Positions 16,195 through 24,226 of a stretch of DNA of 38,667 bases are shown one piece after another. This DNA is from Bacteroidales bacterium. Lineage in GTDB: Bacteria; Bacteroidota; Bacteroidia; Bacteroidales; PXBB01. The position numbers and the translations under genes are program-made. The DNA lies in the NCBI GenBank assembly GCA_028698995.1, contig JAQVVM010000046.1, forward strand, positions 1-38,667. Reading direction: 5' to 3'. Under the pieces are notes generated by a model. That model ran no database searches. It was not told the origin of the DNA and saw nothing but the letters and a program-made list of their open reading frames with translations. Every line of letters begins with the position of its first letter. Position 1 is the stretch's first letter.

Positions 16195-17726
16195 ATTCTA
16201 TTCTCTAATTGTTTTTTTAGTTCCTGACCTTTGGCGGTCAATCGGTATTTCTGGTTTGGATGCTTTGGGGTATCAGGAAAGGTCATTTCAACATAACCTT
16301 CATTTAATGCAGGATCTAAATAATTTTCCCTGAAATGTTCCCTGTGTTTCAATTGAAGTACTTCCTGTATCTCAGCACTTTTCATTTCTTCATAGAGTAC
16401 TAATGCTATTCTTTTTATTGCTTCTGTAGCTTGTCCGGTAGCTTGTCCGGTAGCTTGTCCGGTAGCTTGTCCGGTAGCTTGTCCGGTTACTGAAGTACTA
16501 AGTTGTTCAACAACAGCACCAGGCCTCCAAATAATCAGTTTGAATCCTTCTTCAAAATCAAATGTTGGTTCTTTTAAACCTGCTTCTGCCGATAAACGAT
16601 AAATTTCGCCGGTACCTGTTCCAAAGCGTTCAATATAACCGGCTTGATACATAGGTTCTGCCAAACGCAGATTCGTGGGATATGAACTGTGGTCTTCTTT
16701 TAATTTCACAAGACTTAATTCAGGAGTAAGTTTACCTGGGTTAAATATTTCGAGTCTATCGGCAAAGAGCATTACTTGAACACTGCCATTGCTGGTATAA
16801 TCACGATGGGCAACAGCATTCACAATGGCCTCCGAAACCACCGCCTTGGGTATTTCATATTTTATAGGAGCTTTTGTGCTAAATTCACGTGTGCCAACCG
16901 ATACACTAATTTTCGACAATACAAAATCAACTGCTTGGTCAACTTGTTCAAAAACATCACCATGAAAGACTTTATGGTCGGGGATTGGCTTTTCGACTAT
17001 ATATCCATGAAAATGTGCACATTTTGTGGTTGCCATTGGGAAAAACTGCTGAGGATCTTTACCAAAAGCGAGTAAAGCACTGTTGCAAATTTTATTACCT
17101 GAAAGTAAATGCAGATGAGTTAATACTTTTTCGATAGCAGTGCCTTGCTTTAAGGGAAATCCTCTTTTGAAATTTGCCAACCCGAGGAAATTATTAATTT
17201 TGGTGGGGTCGATATCACTTAATTGTGCTGTAGGGTGCAAGGATTCGTCAAATGAAGTAAGCTGAACAAGTCCTTTGTGCTTTAACAAGGTAACTAATGC
17301 AGAATTTATACCTGAGATTAATTCTTGCATTGAATCAAATCGCTTGTACGACAGTTCATTCTGCACTTTTCGGATAAACAGTATCTCTTTTTCGTGACGT
17401 TCTACATTGCTGCTGCCTTTTATAAAGGCAAGACTGTCTAAATGATGTGCCTTTGCATGTTCATACTCCAATTCGGTAGGCGAAATGCCATTTGCATTTT
17501 CGTAGCCATACTCTTTGCCCACAAGCAACAAATATACCTGTGATTGCTCAACCTCTTTAAGGTACACTTTGTCCGGTGATTGGGTTGCTGCAGGCAACTC
17601 TTCAAATAAAATGGCCTCAAAAAACTGACTTAAAAGCGCATCGGTCTTAAAGTGCAACGAAAGCTGCTTACGCTCTTCTGCAAATTCTTTCTGTACACTT
17701 GATATAAATATTTTTAGTTTTGGCAT
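16191..17726 (-). CDS. DUF4062 + GHKL-type ATP-binding protein with GQAT repeats
   Basis: A 511-aa multidomain protein. Residues 1 to about 100 are a DUF4062 domain (PKLKIFISSVQKEFAEER, then GKEYGYENANGISPTELEYE), found at the N terminus of many NTPases. Residues about 180-400 are the RecG-like/AlbA-associated GHKL ATPase module (HATPase_c_4), with VVSEAIVNAVAHRDY (296-310), FADRLEIFNPG and RFGTGTGEIY. Five tandem GQAT units (415-434) form a linker to a C-terminal winged-helix-like region. The combination suggests an ATP-dependent sensor or regulator in a defence setting; no enzymatic activity can be assigned. It overlaps hsdR by four bases. Direct 20-bp repeats flank it, so it is probably a later insertion into the operon. 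Confidence 0.8.
   Translation of the reverse strand: MPKLKIFISSVQKEFAEERKQLSLHFKTDALLSQFFEAILFEELPAATQSPDKVYLKEVEQSQVYLLLVGKEYGYENANGISPTELEYEHAKAHHLDSLAFIKGSSNVERHEKEILFIRKVQNELSYKRFDSMQELISGINSALVTLLKHKGLVQLTSFDESLHPTAQLSDIDPTKINNFLGLANFKRGFPLKQGTAIEKVLTHLHLLSGNKICNSALLAFGKDPQQFFPMATTKCAHFHGYIVEKPIPDHKVFHGDVFEQVDQAVDFVLSKISVSVGTREFSTKAPIKYEIPKAVVSEAIVNAVAHRDYTSNGSVQVMLFADRLEIFNPGKLTPELSLVKLKEDHSSYPTNLRLAEPMYQAGYIERFGTGTGEIYRLSAEAGLKEPTFDFEEGFKLIIWRPGAVVEQLSTSVTGQATGQATGQATGQATGQATEAIKRIALVLYEEMKSAEIQEVLQLKHREHFRENYLDPALNEGYVEMTFPDTPKHPNQKYRLTAKGQELKKQLENRI
16426..16485. repeat. 12-bp tandem repeat, five copies
   Basis: GTAGCTTGTCCG is repeated five times without change inside the DUF4062/GHKL gene and encodes the (GQAT)5 linker. 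Because the unit is 12 bp, gain or loss of copies keeps the frame and only changes linker length. Confidence 0.95.
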
Positions 17727-17757
17727 CGCTTTTATAAGTGTTTTATTTCAAAAGTAA

Positions 17758-17814
17758 TCATTTTTTATTTTTGAATGTATTGAGGGCTTGTTCGTTGGTT
17801 TGTGACTTATTCAT
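17758..17814 (-). pseudogene. Broken duplicate of the hsdR 5' end
   Basis: An 18-codon reading, MNKSQTNEQALNTFKNKK, starts with an ATG overlapping the stop region of the DUF262-DUF1524 gene (AATGAATAAG). It matches the true hsdR start MNSKTNEQALEAA. At DNA level GAGGGCTTGTTCGTTGGTTT occurs exactly at 17782-17801 and again at 16165-16184 in hsdR. The copy then runs into unrelated AT-rich sequence and a TGA. It marks the ancestral hsdR position directly after the DUF262 pair, before the DUF4062 gene was inserted. Confidence 0.8.
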
Positions 17815-19954
17815 TGTTTTGTGTATTAAAATATTCTTCAATATATTCAACAACTTTATTTTTGTGATTTTTTATACAGTTTTCAATTTTCTCAAGAGAC
17901 GGCGCATCATTGTCCCATTCATTTAAAAGAAAAAATATAAAGGATTTTAAACTATCTATTCTATTTGTTGCTAGTTTGTTTTTAAAGATTTCTCTCTTTT
18001 CATTAATTGGTTTCTTTCCATAGCTTGAGTTAATACCTGTTGTAATTAATACAAGATTGCCAAAATCATGTAATAAATTATCTTTTAATGCTCCATTTTC
18101 GGAATTTGGCTGAGACTGGGGGTAAATATGCTCAACAGAATTCTTAAAGCTAAACTTATAATCATTCCATATTTTTTTATATTCTTCTGTATATAAATCA
18201 TTATGTATATCAAACAGTTTTTCTCTGTTTAGCCACAAAATGTATTCTGTTTTGTAAAAACTATATTTTCCAAATAACCTATAATCGGTATTATTTTCAT
18301 TTTTTAATTTAAATAAGAAACTACTGAAATTTTCATTTGTTAGTTTTGGTAATGCTACCATGCACTCCCTTCCTTTTAGCTTGTATGTAAGATTACTATC
18401 TTTATTACTACAAAAGAAATAATTGTCAATTGTTTCCAGAACCTTTGAGCCCTTGTAGTCATTTTTTAAACAATACAAATATGGAGTAAGCCAGTAATGA
18501 GGTTTAGCCTGACTGTGATATAACATACTTTGAAGCATTGATATGGTATCGTCAGATTTATATTTATATCGGTCCCTTTCATAATTGCCATCTTTATTTC
18601 TTACTTTTTTTAGTGTTAAGATTTGGTGATAAATACCATCTTCGGAATTAACCCTTTTAATTATGAATTGATCGAACACCATTCTAACATGAACCAATGT
18701 TTTAATAAAGTCTATCGAAAAACACTTTAACTCATTTTTGTAAGGCTTAAAAAAGCATTCATTAAATGTTGTTAATAATTTTTTTTCGTCAATTTCATCA
18801 ATATCTTCTTTCCCATTTTCAAAAAGAAAAATCCTTAACGTGTGCAATAGAAGTAAGTTAAATGAAATAATTGATTCAGCATTATTTTTTGTTTTAAATT
18901 TTGAGTCGTATTCTTCTTCAACAGGGGCTGTTAATACTTCTAATATGCTTTTACTATTATCGTTAGTTTGTCTTAAGATTTGAATTCCATTGTTAGCATT
19001 ATCACCATCATTAATGTTGTAATTGCAGTAATTCTTAACAAATTCTTTACTATATTTTAAAATACTTGACTTACTACCATCTTCATCATCCTTTTCATCT
19101 GATCTCTCGGACATCATATCTAATAATACATGCCATGTCAAACCTTCAATATCTGACTGAAACTTAACATTGTTTTCAAAATAGTCAGTCATATCAGAGC
19201 AAGCGTTCCACAACTGCATTAATCTTTCATTGTCAGGCAAATATTTACGAAATTTAGCTTTTAATATCTCATGTTGCTCCAACTGAAGCCCTCTGGCATT
19301 AATAATTTCAAAAAGTTTATTTAAATTGGCTTTAGCAGGCACCTGAATTAAATTAAATGTCATTTTTGTATACAGGAATTCGGTTAAAGATATGAGTTCT
19401 TCTCTGTCAATTTTTAAGATATTTTCATTTTTATTGAATGAATCATTAAAGTAATTCTTAATCTGAGTAAATGCTTCGCAAATATTATCAATATCATCAA
19501 TTTCCTTAGAGTTTTCAACAAACTCATTCTTTCTAAGTAATTCAAAAAATTCTTTAACACCATCTCGAATTGAAAAAGATAACCTAAGCTCCTCGCCAAT
19601 AAATGCAAATTTTTCTAAGTGATTTAATTCTTCATTGTTTTTTATGTGATTAATAACAGATGAAATCAGCCACATCATTGTAAAACGTTGTTGGCCATCA
19701 ATTAATTCATAGTTTTCTCCCCTTTTTGCTACTACAACAGCACCTATATAATAATTTGCGTTACCGTTACTTTTTTTACTCATTATATAGGCTCTAAACA
19801 AATCATCTAAAAAGGTTTGAATTTGTTCATATCCCCATACAAAAAGCCTTTGATAAATAGGGATATTATATTTAAAATTCTTTTCAATAATATCAGTACT
19901 ATCTATTTCTGAAATATCCTTTAAAGAAAAAATATCTGCTTTATACTCATTCAT
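17807..19954 (-). CDS. DUF262-DUF1524 protein (GmrSD/SspE-like nuclease)
   Basis: A 715-aa protein. The N-terminal DUF262 domain (ParB/Srx-like NTPase fold) has IPIYQRLFVW (31-40) and the signature DGQQR (86-90, ELIDGQQRFTMMW). A long helical middle region follows. The C-terminal DUF1524 is an HNH-like nuclease with SVEHIYPQSQP, then HDFGNLVLITTGINSS and the trailing KKPINEKREIF. This architecture is that of GmrSD, BrxU and SspE, type IV-like restriction proteins that act on modified or phage DNA. It overlaps the upstream DUF262 gene by four bases (ATGA), so the two probably work as a pair. All signature residues are present. The broken hsdR start lies at its 3' end. Confidence 0.85.
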   Translation of the reverse strand: MNEYKADIFSLKDISEIDSTDIIEKNFKYNIPIYQRLFVWGYEQIQTFLDDLFRAYIMSKKSNGNANYYIGAVVVAKRGENYELIDGQQRFTMMWLISSVINHIKNNEELNHLEKFAFIGEELRLSFSIRDGVKEFFELLRKNEFVENSKEIDDIDNICEAFTQIKNYFNDSFNKNENILKIDREELISLTEFLYTKMTFNLIQVPAKANLNKLFEIINARGLQLEQHEILKAKFRKYLPDNERLMQLWNACSDMTDYFENNVKFQSDIEGLTWHVLLDMMSERSDEKDDEDGSKSSILKYSKEFVKNYCNYNINDGDNANNGIQILRQTNDNSKSILEVLTAPVEEEYDSKFKTKNNAESIISFNLLLLHTLRIFLFENGKEDIDEIDEKKLLTTFNECFFKPYKNELKCFSIDFIKTLVHVRMVFDQFIIKRVNSEDGIYHQILTLKKVRNKDGNYERDRYKYKSDDTISMLQSMLYHSQAKPHYWLTPYLYCLKNDYKGSKVLETIDNYFFCSNKDSNLTYKLKGRECMVALPKLTNENFSSFLFKLKNENNTDYRLFGKYSFYKTEYILWLNREKLFDIHNDLYTEEYKKIWNDYKFSFKNSVEHIYPQSQPNSENGALKDNLLHDFGNLVLITTGINSSYGKKPINEKREIFKNKLATNRIDSLKSFIFFLLNEWDNDAPSLEKIENCIKNHKNKVVEYIEEYFNTQNNE

Positions 19955-21483
19955 TTTGTAAAAAAAATTTCTATTAAAAATTTATGCTTATTGTCATAAT
20001 TGTTACGCAATTCATTTACAGTAATTTCCTTAGGAGTATTAAATTCTGTAAAAACATTTTTTTTATGGTTCCATTTTCCAGCAATGTATGAAATAAAATC
20101 ATTATTATAATCTTTCATTGGGTTACTTGGAGAACCTAAATTCAAGTTATTTGCAGGTATTTGCGTTAATAGTTCTTTAAAGAGCTCTTCCTGACTGTAA
20201 GAATAGTAAATTTTATCAAAAAGTTGTCTTTTTTTAATGTAGTTGGGTAGAGTGTTTTCTCTTATGCTATAGGAGAACAGTCTTAGATGCCCTGTTGCAT
20301 AGTCCCAACATAAAATAAAATTCAATAATTTACCAATACCATACTTATCAATGTATATGAGTACTGCCGTTACAAATGCTTGTTTTATGTATATTGACTG
20401 ATTGGCATATACTCTATTAAAAAAAATCTGAAATTCTTTTTGAGATTCATCTTCAAAAATAAACCTTAAAATTTCGAAATACTTTTCAATGTATTTAAAA
20501 AAACAAACACCCTGTACCAATGGCTGTCTTAGAGAAATGGGGTAGTCTCTGATTTTTGATGGCAAAACTGAGGTTACAATTAAAGCATCTCTATTATCAT
20601 CGCATTGAATTTCGCAATTGATTGAATTATTGAATTCAGGATATGTTTTAAAAGTATTTGATTTTGCTTCACTTAAATTTTTGAAAAATTCCTTTTCAAT
20701 ACCCTCATCATCAGCAAAATCAGCATTCCCAAACTTCCATGTTCTGGCTCTCCATAAAACAGTTTTTACGAATTCATACATAAAAAAGTGTTTAAGCCAT
20801 GGCAGAATTTCTCCATTTACTTTGTTGTTCTTATTTTTTTCGTATTTTTCAATAAACTCCCATTTTTTCGCCAATGATTCTCCGAGTTTTTCCGAATCAA
20901 TAACATTTCTTAAATGAACGGCTTTTAACAAATCCGTTATTTTTGGCTTAAGACCTCTATTGTTCTGAGTATCAAATAAGTTAAATGCATCATCTTGGGA
21001 TTCTGTTGTAATAGTAATAAATCTTATTTCATCTATCGCTCTACTAATTAGTTCAACAAAATTATTTTCTTTTAAACCCTTGTTGAAAAAATAATTCTGA
21101 CATTTTTTTATGTTATATCTTGATAGTCTGCTTTTAAAAGGAAAGTCCACATTAAAGCTTGAATTTTTTAAATATGAATCTTCAAGATTAATTATAAAAT
21201 CTATTATCAAAAAAGTTGTTATTCTTTGTTGTCCATCAACAATTTCATATACTTTATTTTCATTTTCAAAATAAAGGACAATATTCCCCAAATAATACTC
21301 TTTTAATTCTTCTTCTTTCCTTGTTGATATATAGTCAAGTAAATCTTCTGATAAACGAGTAAAATTGTCATCGTTCCATACGTATTCTCTCTGATAGTCG
21401 GGTATTTTTAATTTACAACCATTGTTTAAAAAGTTTGAAAAAAATGATTTGAAGCTTTCTTTGTTTACTTTTAATTCACTCAT
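19951..21483 (-). CDS. DUF262 protein without nuclease domain
   Basis: A 510-aa DUF262 protein with LKIPDYQREYVW (25-36) and DGQQR (83-87, YEIVDGQQRITTF), the expected NTP-binding signature. The C-terminal half is helical. It ends in a short region (GKWNHKKNVF) in which I see no HIxPQ or GNL motif of DUF1524, so the nuclease part is missing. I chose the ATG at 21483 (MSELKVNKES); the frame is open to an unusual start at 21522. The gene overlaps the DUF262-DUF1524 gene by ATGA. A nuclease-less sensor plus a nuclease-bearing paralogue suggests a two-subunit effector, like a split GmrS/GmrD arrangement; this is inference. Two micro-ORFs lie directly upstream. Confidence 0.8.
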   Translation of the reverse strand: MSELKVNKESFKSFFSNFLNNGCKLKIPDYQREYVWNDDNFTRLSEDLLDYISTRKEEELKEYYLGNIVLYFENENKVYEIVDGQQRITTFLIIDFIINLEDSYLKNSSFNVDFPFKSRLSRYNIKKCQNYFFNKGLKENNFVELISRAIDEIRFITITTESQDDAFNLFDTQNNRGLKPKITDLLKAVHLRNVIDSEKLGESLAKKWEFIEKYEKNKNNKVNGEILPWLKHFFMYEFVKTVLWRARTWKFGNADFADDEGIEKEFFKNLSEAKSNTFKTYPEFNNSINCEIQCDDNRDALIVTSVLPSKIRDYPISLRQPLVQGVCFFKYIEKYFEILRFIFEDESQKEFQIFFNRVYANQSIYIKQAFVTAVLIYIDKYGIGKLLNFILCWDYATGHLRLFSYSIRENTLPNYIKKRQLFDKIYYSYSQEELFKELLTQIPANNLNLGSPSNPMKDYNNDFISYIAGKWNHKKNVFTEFNTPKEITVNELRNNYDNKHKFLIEIFFTK

Positions 21484-21505
21484 ATTAAAAATTTCAATAT
21501 TAAAC

Positions 21506-21592
21506 TCAATCCTTAATATCACTCCTTTTATTTAAATCGTCAATAATATCTCTTCTGCCTATAAAAGGATTAAAGCGCTTAATAATTCCCAT
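21506..21592 (-). CDS. Micro-ORF B, 28 aa (RFNxxIGRRDI family)
   Basis: A 28-codon ORF starting MGIIKRFNPFIGRRDIIDD and ending KRSDIKD. It is a paralogue of micro-ORF A directly upstream: aligned from the ATG, both have RFN at residues 6-8, IGRRDI at 11-16 and Asp19. Six of the nine shared RFN/IGRRDI codons differ only at synonymous positions (for example AGA/CGC, TTC/TTT, AAC/AAT, GGG/GGC). This indicates selection on the peptide rather than recent DNA duplication. It ends 22 bp before the DUF262 start. Function is unknown: a small cofactor, inhibitor or leader peptide are all possible. It is not a known family to me. Confidence 0.6.
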   Translation of the reverse strand: MGIIKRFNPFIGRRDIIDDLNKRSDIKD

Positions 21593-21605
21593 AGTATTAA
21601 TTTAT

Positions 21606-21710
21606 TTAAAAATTACTCTCATCCTCCCAATCTCCTCCCTGTCTATTTTCCCAATCCTTATTTATATCTCTTCTCCCGATTATTGAGTTGAATCTAAAGA
21701 CAGTCTTCAT
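21606..21710 (-). CDS. Micro-ORF A, 34 aa (RFNxxIGRRDI family)
   Basis: A 34-codon ORF starting MKTVFRFNSIIGRRDINKDW, with an acidic, Trp-containing tail (GGDWEDESNF). Its ATG lies inside the last codons of the 170-aa gene in another frame (17-nt overlap), as expected for translational coupling, and it ends 13 bp before micro-ORF B starts. It shares RFNxxIGRRDI with B, with mostly synonymous codon differences. The shared part is basic while the tail is acidic. Nothing suggests a membrane segment or signal peptide. Function is unknown. Confidence 0.6.
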   Translation of the reverse strand: MKTVFRFNSIIGRRDINKDWENRQGGDWEDESNF

Positions 21711-22206
21711 AAACGTCATTATCTTCCGGCATTATTAATAATATGTCGGGGTTTGTTTCGTGACGAGCAAAAGCACTGTTGTAGTGCATTCCTTTGAAAA
21801 CCTGATTGTATTTCGGGAAAAGGTCATCAGATATTTTTTGTGCAACCATGTTCAATTCAAAAAAATAATCTTGCTTTTCGTCAATGGATTTATCTTTAAG
21901 AAATGGTTCAATGCCATATTTGATAAACCCCCTATATAAATCAAAAGAGCCGCTGATAACAGCAAGCCTAAAAAGATGATTTGCAGGGAAGTTTACCTGG
22001 GCTAATTTGGGTTCAATTTTAAGGATTTCACTTAATAAAAATTCTAAATCATCTGTTTTGTAAGTAGTGATGCTATTCTTAAATAATTCTGTAAACAGCT
22101 TACTCGACTCAGAAATGTTTTTTTTAGACATGAGTTGAGCCAACAGCTCTTTGTCAAGCATTGGTAAAGAATCGTACAATTTTCTAAAAATTTCTTCTGG
22201 TTTCAT
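21694..22206 (-). CDS. Hypothetical protein, 170 aa
   Basis: I do not recognise this protein. It is helical throughout, with a segment (NHLFRLAVISGSFDLYRGFIKYGIEPFL) that has the feel of an ankyrin-like helical pair, and an acidic C terminus (MPEDNDVYEDCL). It follows the GIY-YIG-like gene after 58 bp and overlaps micro-ORF A. Its place between HsdS-linked genes and the DUF262 pair suggests a role with one or the other. No catalytic motif, signal peptide or membrane segment is visible. ATG 22206 is the only good start. Confidence 0.65.
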   Translation of the reverse strand: MKPEEIFRKLYDSLPMLDKELLAQLMSKKNISESSKLFTELFKNSITTYKTDDLEFLLSEILKIEPKLAQVNFPANHLFRLAVISGSFDLYRGFIKYGIEPFLKDKSIDEKQDYFFELNMVAQKISDDLFPKYNQVFKGMHYNSAFARHETNPDILLIMPEDNDVYEDCL

Positions 22207-22264
22207 TTTATCGTTTTTTGCTTATATTTTGTTTATTTCTATGCTGTTCATTAAAATTTTCAAA

Positions 22265-22867
22265 TTACCTCCTATACCCAACCAAGGGATTTAATTCGTG
22301 TGCGAGGGCTTTTTCCAAAGGTTTAATAAAACTTTTCATAAAATCAGGGAAAGCATAAATATGAAGGGTTACAACTAAATTTAAATCTTTTTCTTTTCCC
22401 CATTGAACCAAGTTTAACCCCCCATAACTGCCTTTACTATAATACCCAAAATGCACGACTATTCTACCATCTATTTGTTTTTCAAAACTTCCAACATAAA
22501 GTACGTAAGTTTTATTAATGGGCGGATTGCCTTTTAATGCCGGAGTTGACCGTTTGTCTTCAACATTTTTTTGACTTTCCTGAAATTTTTTATACGCGTC
22601 AAAAATTCTTTTATTTTCAAGAGGAATCTCAAAATAATAAATACAAGGTCCTTTAATATCTTTAAGAACTGAGTAAATTTTTTCTTTGTATTTTACCTGA
22701 TTTTCTGTATTATTTTTATCAAATTCGGGATCAGGAAATTCGGCAATTTTAATGTCAGGAATGAAATAATATTCCACTTCTACCTTGTCTTTTAAAATAG
22801 CATCAAAAGCATTTCTTCCATTCTCAAGAGATTTTTTAAAACTTTCAGGTAATTGATCTTTTTTCAT
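22265..22867 (-). CDS. Putative GIY-YIG-fold nuclease-like protein
   Basis: A 200-aa protein whose C-terminal two thirds resemble the GIY-YIG fold. GPCIYYFEI (73-81) corresponds to the GIY strand and TYVLYVGSFEK (120-130) to the YIG strand. Arg135 follows in GRIVVHFGYY, and the last part, PLEKALAHELNPLVGYRR, holds a Glu (E185 or E191) and Asn193 in the expected order. A 40-residue insertion separates the two strands. If correct, it is a single-metal nuclease or a catalytically altered relative; the fold call is by eye. It is preceded by an 18-codon ORF that overlaps both hsdS and this gene's ATG, and it ends with a purine-rich GGAGGTAA stretch 58 bp before the next gene. Confidence 0.55.
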   Translation of the reverse strand: MKKDQLPESFKKSLENGRNAFDAILKDKVEVEYYFIPDIKIAEFPDPEFDKNNTENQVKYKEKIYSVLKDIKGPCIYYFEIPLENKRIFDAYKKFQESQKNVEDKRSTPALKGNPPINKTYVLYVGSFEKQIDGRIVVHFGYYSKGSYGGLNLVQWGKEKDLNLVVTLHIYAFPDFMKSFIKPLEKALAHELNPLVGYRR

Positions 22868-22920
22868 AATATTAAGGTTTTGGCAATATTTCGATTTTTT
22901 TTCGACAATTTTTTTAGCAT
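22864..22920 (-). CDS. Bridging micro-ORF, 18 codons
   Basis: An ORF MLKKLSKKNRNIAKTLIL. Its ATG overlaps the hsdS stop (ATGCTAA) and its TGA overlaps the next ATG (ATGA). This double overlap would let ribosomes pass from hsdS to the GIY-YIG-like gene. It is lysine-rich and too short to judge as a functional protein; it may exist only for coupling or be chance in an AT-rich gap. Confidence 0.3.
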   Translation of the reverse strand: MLKKLSKKNRNIAKTLIL

Positions 22921-24212
22921 ACTTTTATCTTCCCCCTCACCACACTATCTATCAATGTCGCCTTATACTCCTTCAATTTCTCTATCTCCTTTTCTTTAAG
23001 AGTAATGGCAGTTGCAATTCTTTTGGATGCTTTTTCAATATAGTTTGCTATTGCAATTTGTTCTTTTTCTGAAGGCTTAATTATTTTTATATTAATTAAC
23101 TTGTCTTTAGTTAAATGGCCAATACTGACTTTATTTACAATTGCATCAAAAAATCCCATTTTACCAGTAGTATAAAATAAGTATAAAAAATACTCTTGAA
23201 TATTTTCTTTAAAAAAAGTTATTTTATGTGCTGAATTTTGAATATAGCATTCATTTAATTCATTGTTCCAAATACAAGTTTTTCCAACTTCACCACCTTC
23301 ACTTAATACTAAATCACCCTTTTTTAGTCTATAATCATTCATTTCTTTAATAGAGAACCACATCTCGTCAACTGTAGAAACATCTACATTTAGCCACTGA
23401 ATATTTTTTGATTTTAAATATGGCTTAAGCTTATAATTTCCTTTGTCTTCATTGCAAATCATTTTCCCTAAAACAACATTTGCAACATACTTCAACCTCT
23501 TCACCTCCCAGCCCTCAGGTATCATTCCTATCCATTCCACACCACTGTCCTTCATTTTTACATTTGGGTTTAGCCCACGTGTAACAGCCCTATGTATTAG
23601 TATTTGCCTGCGCTCTTTGAGCAGTGCTATTTGTTTTTGTTTTATGGCAATGGCTTTGTCTATCAGGGCGGTCTTTTGATCGAGGAATTGGGCTATGGCG
23701 GTTTGCTCTGCTTTGGGGGGAATAACAAATGGTATTTGTGTCATTCTTTCCTTCGACAAATCCCATTGTCCGATTCGTACACCATCAGATGCAGAGCCAA
23801 AAAATGAAACGTAAAGTTTACTTCTAATTGCTTTATGAAAATACTCTGGCCTAACTTTATCGTGTAAATTAAAAATAAAATATGCTGGGCTAACAATACC
23901 ATCGAAATCTGAAATTCCATAGGAGCCTTGCCAAGCTTTCATTTTATTCATCCCAAATTGCCCTGCTTTTAAAACTTTATAGTTAGATAAATCATCTGGA
24001 ATAAAATTGTGATTTTCATCTTCATCATCCAAGTCTCTTAAAATAACTCCCTTTTCCCTTGTAATTGATAATAAAGGTAAATCAAGGCGATTTCTATCAG
24101 AAACTGGGGTTAACAACAGACCTAATCTAGTGAGTTTCCAATGCTCCGGAATCTCTCCCAGCCATTCTGCACCTGATGGTTTATATGCATTGTATGTGGG
24201 GTAGTTTTTCAT
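22914..24212 (-). CDS. hsdS: Type I restriction-modification specificity subunit HsdS
   Basis: A 432-aa DNA-recognition subunit with two target recognition domains. TRD1 begins GAEWLGEIPEHWKLTRLG and TRD2 begins GVEWIGMIPEGWEVKRLK. Each is followed by a coiled-coil spacer: EQTAIAQFLDQKTALIDKAI with IALLKERRQILIHRAVTRG for the first, and EQIAIANYIEKASKRI with EIEKLKEYKATLIDSVVRG for the second. HsdS directs HsdM and HsdR to a split target sequence. ATG 24212 is chosen; a TTG at 24215 precedes it in frame. It lies 14 bp after the YhcG gene. The TRD sequences do not allow me to predict the target. No inverted-repeat shuffling partner is in the window. Confidence 0.95.
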   Translation of the reverse strand: MKNYPTYNAYKPSGAEWLGEIPEHWKLTRLGLLLTPVSDRNRLDLPLLSITREKGVILRDLDDEDENHNFIPDDLSNYKVLKAGQFGMNKMKAWQGSYGISDFDGIVSPAYFIFNLHDKVRPEYFHKAIRSKLYVSFFGSASDGVRIGQWDLSKERMTQIPFVIPPKAEQTAIAQFLDQKTALIDKAIAIKQKQIALLKERRQILIHRAVTRGLNPNVKMKDSGVEWIGMIPEGWEVKRLKYVANVVLGKMICNEDKGNYKLKPYLKSKNIQWLNVDVSTVDEMWFSIKEMNDYRLKKGDLVLSEGGEVGKTCIWNNELNECYIQNSAHKITFFKENIQEYFLYLFYTTGKMGFFDAIVNKVSIGHLTKDKLINIKIIKPSEKEQIAIANYIEKASKRIATAITLKEKEIEKLKEYKATLIDSVVRGKIKVC

Positions 24213-24226
24213 CAAAATGGGGGTTT

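Noticed and set aside
16426..16485. Tandem repeat as a phase-variation switch or CRISPR-like array
   Set aside because: The 12-bp unit keeps the reading frame, so it cannot switch the gene off, and there are no spacers.
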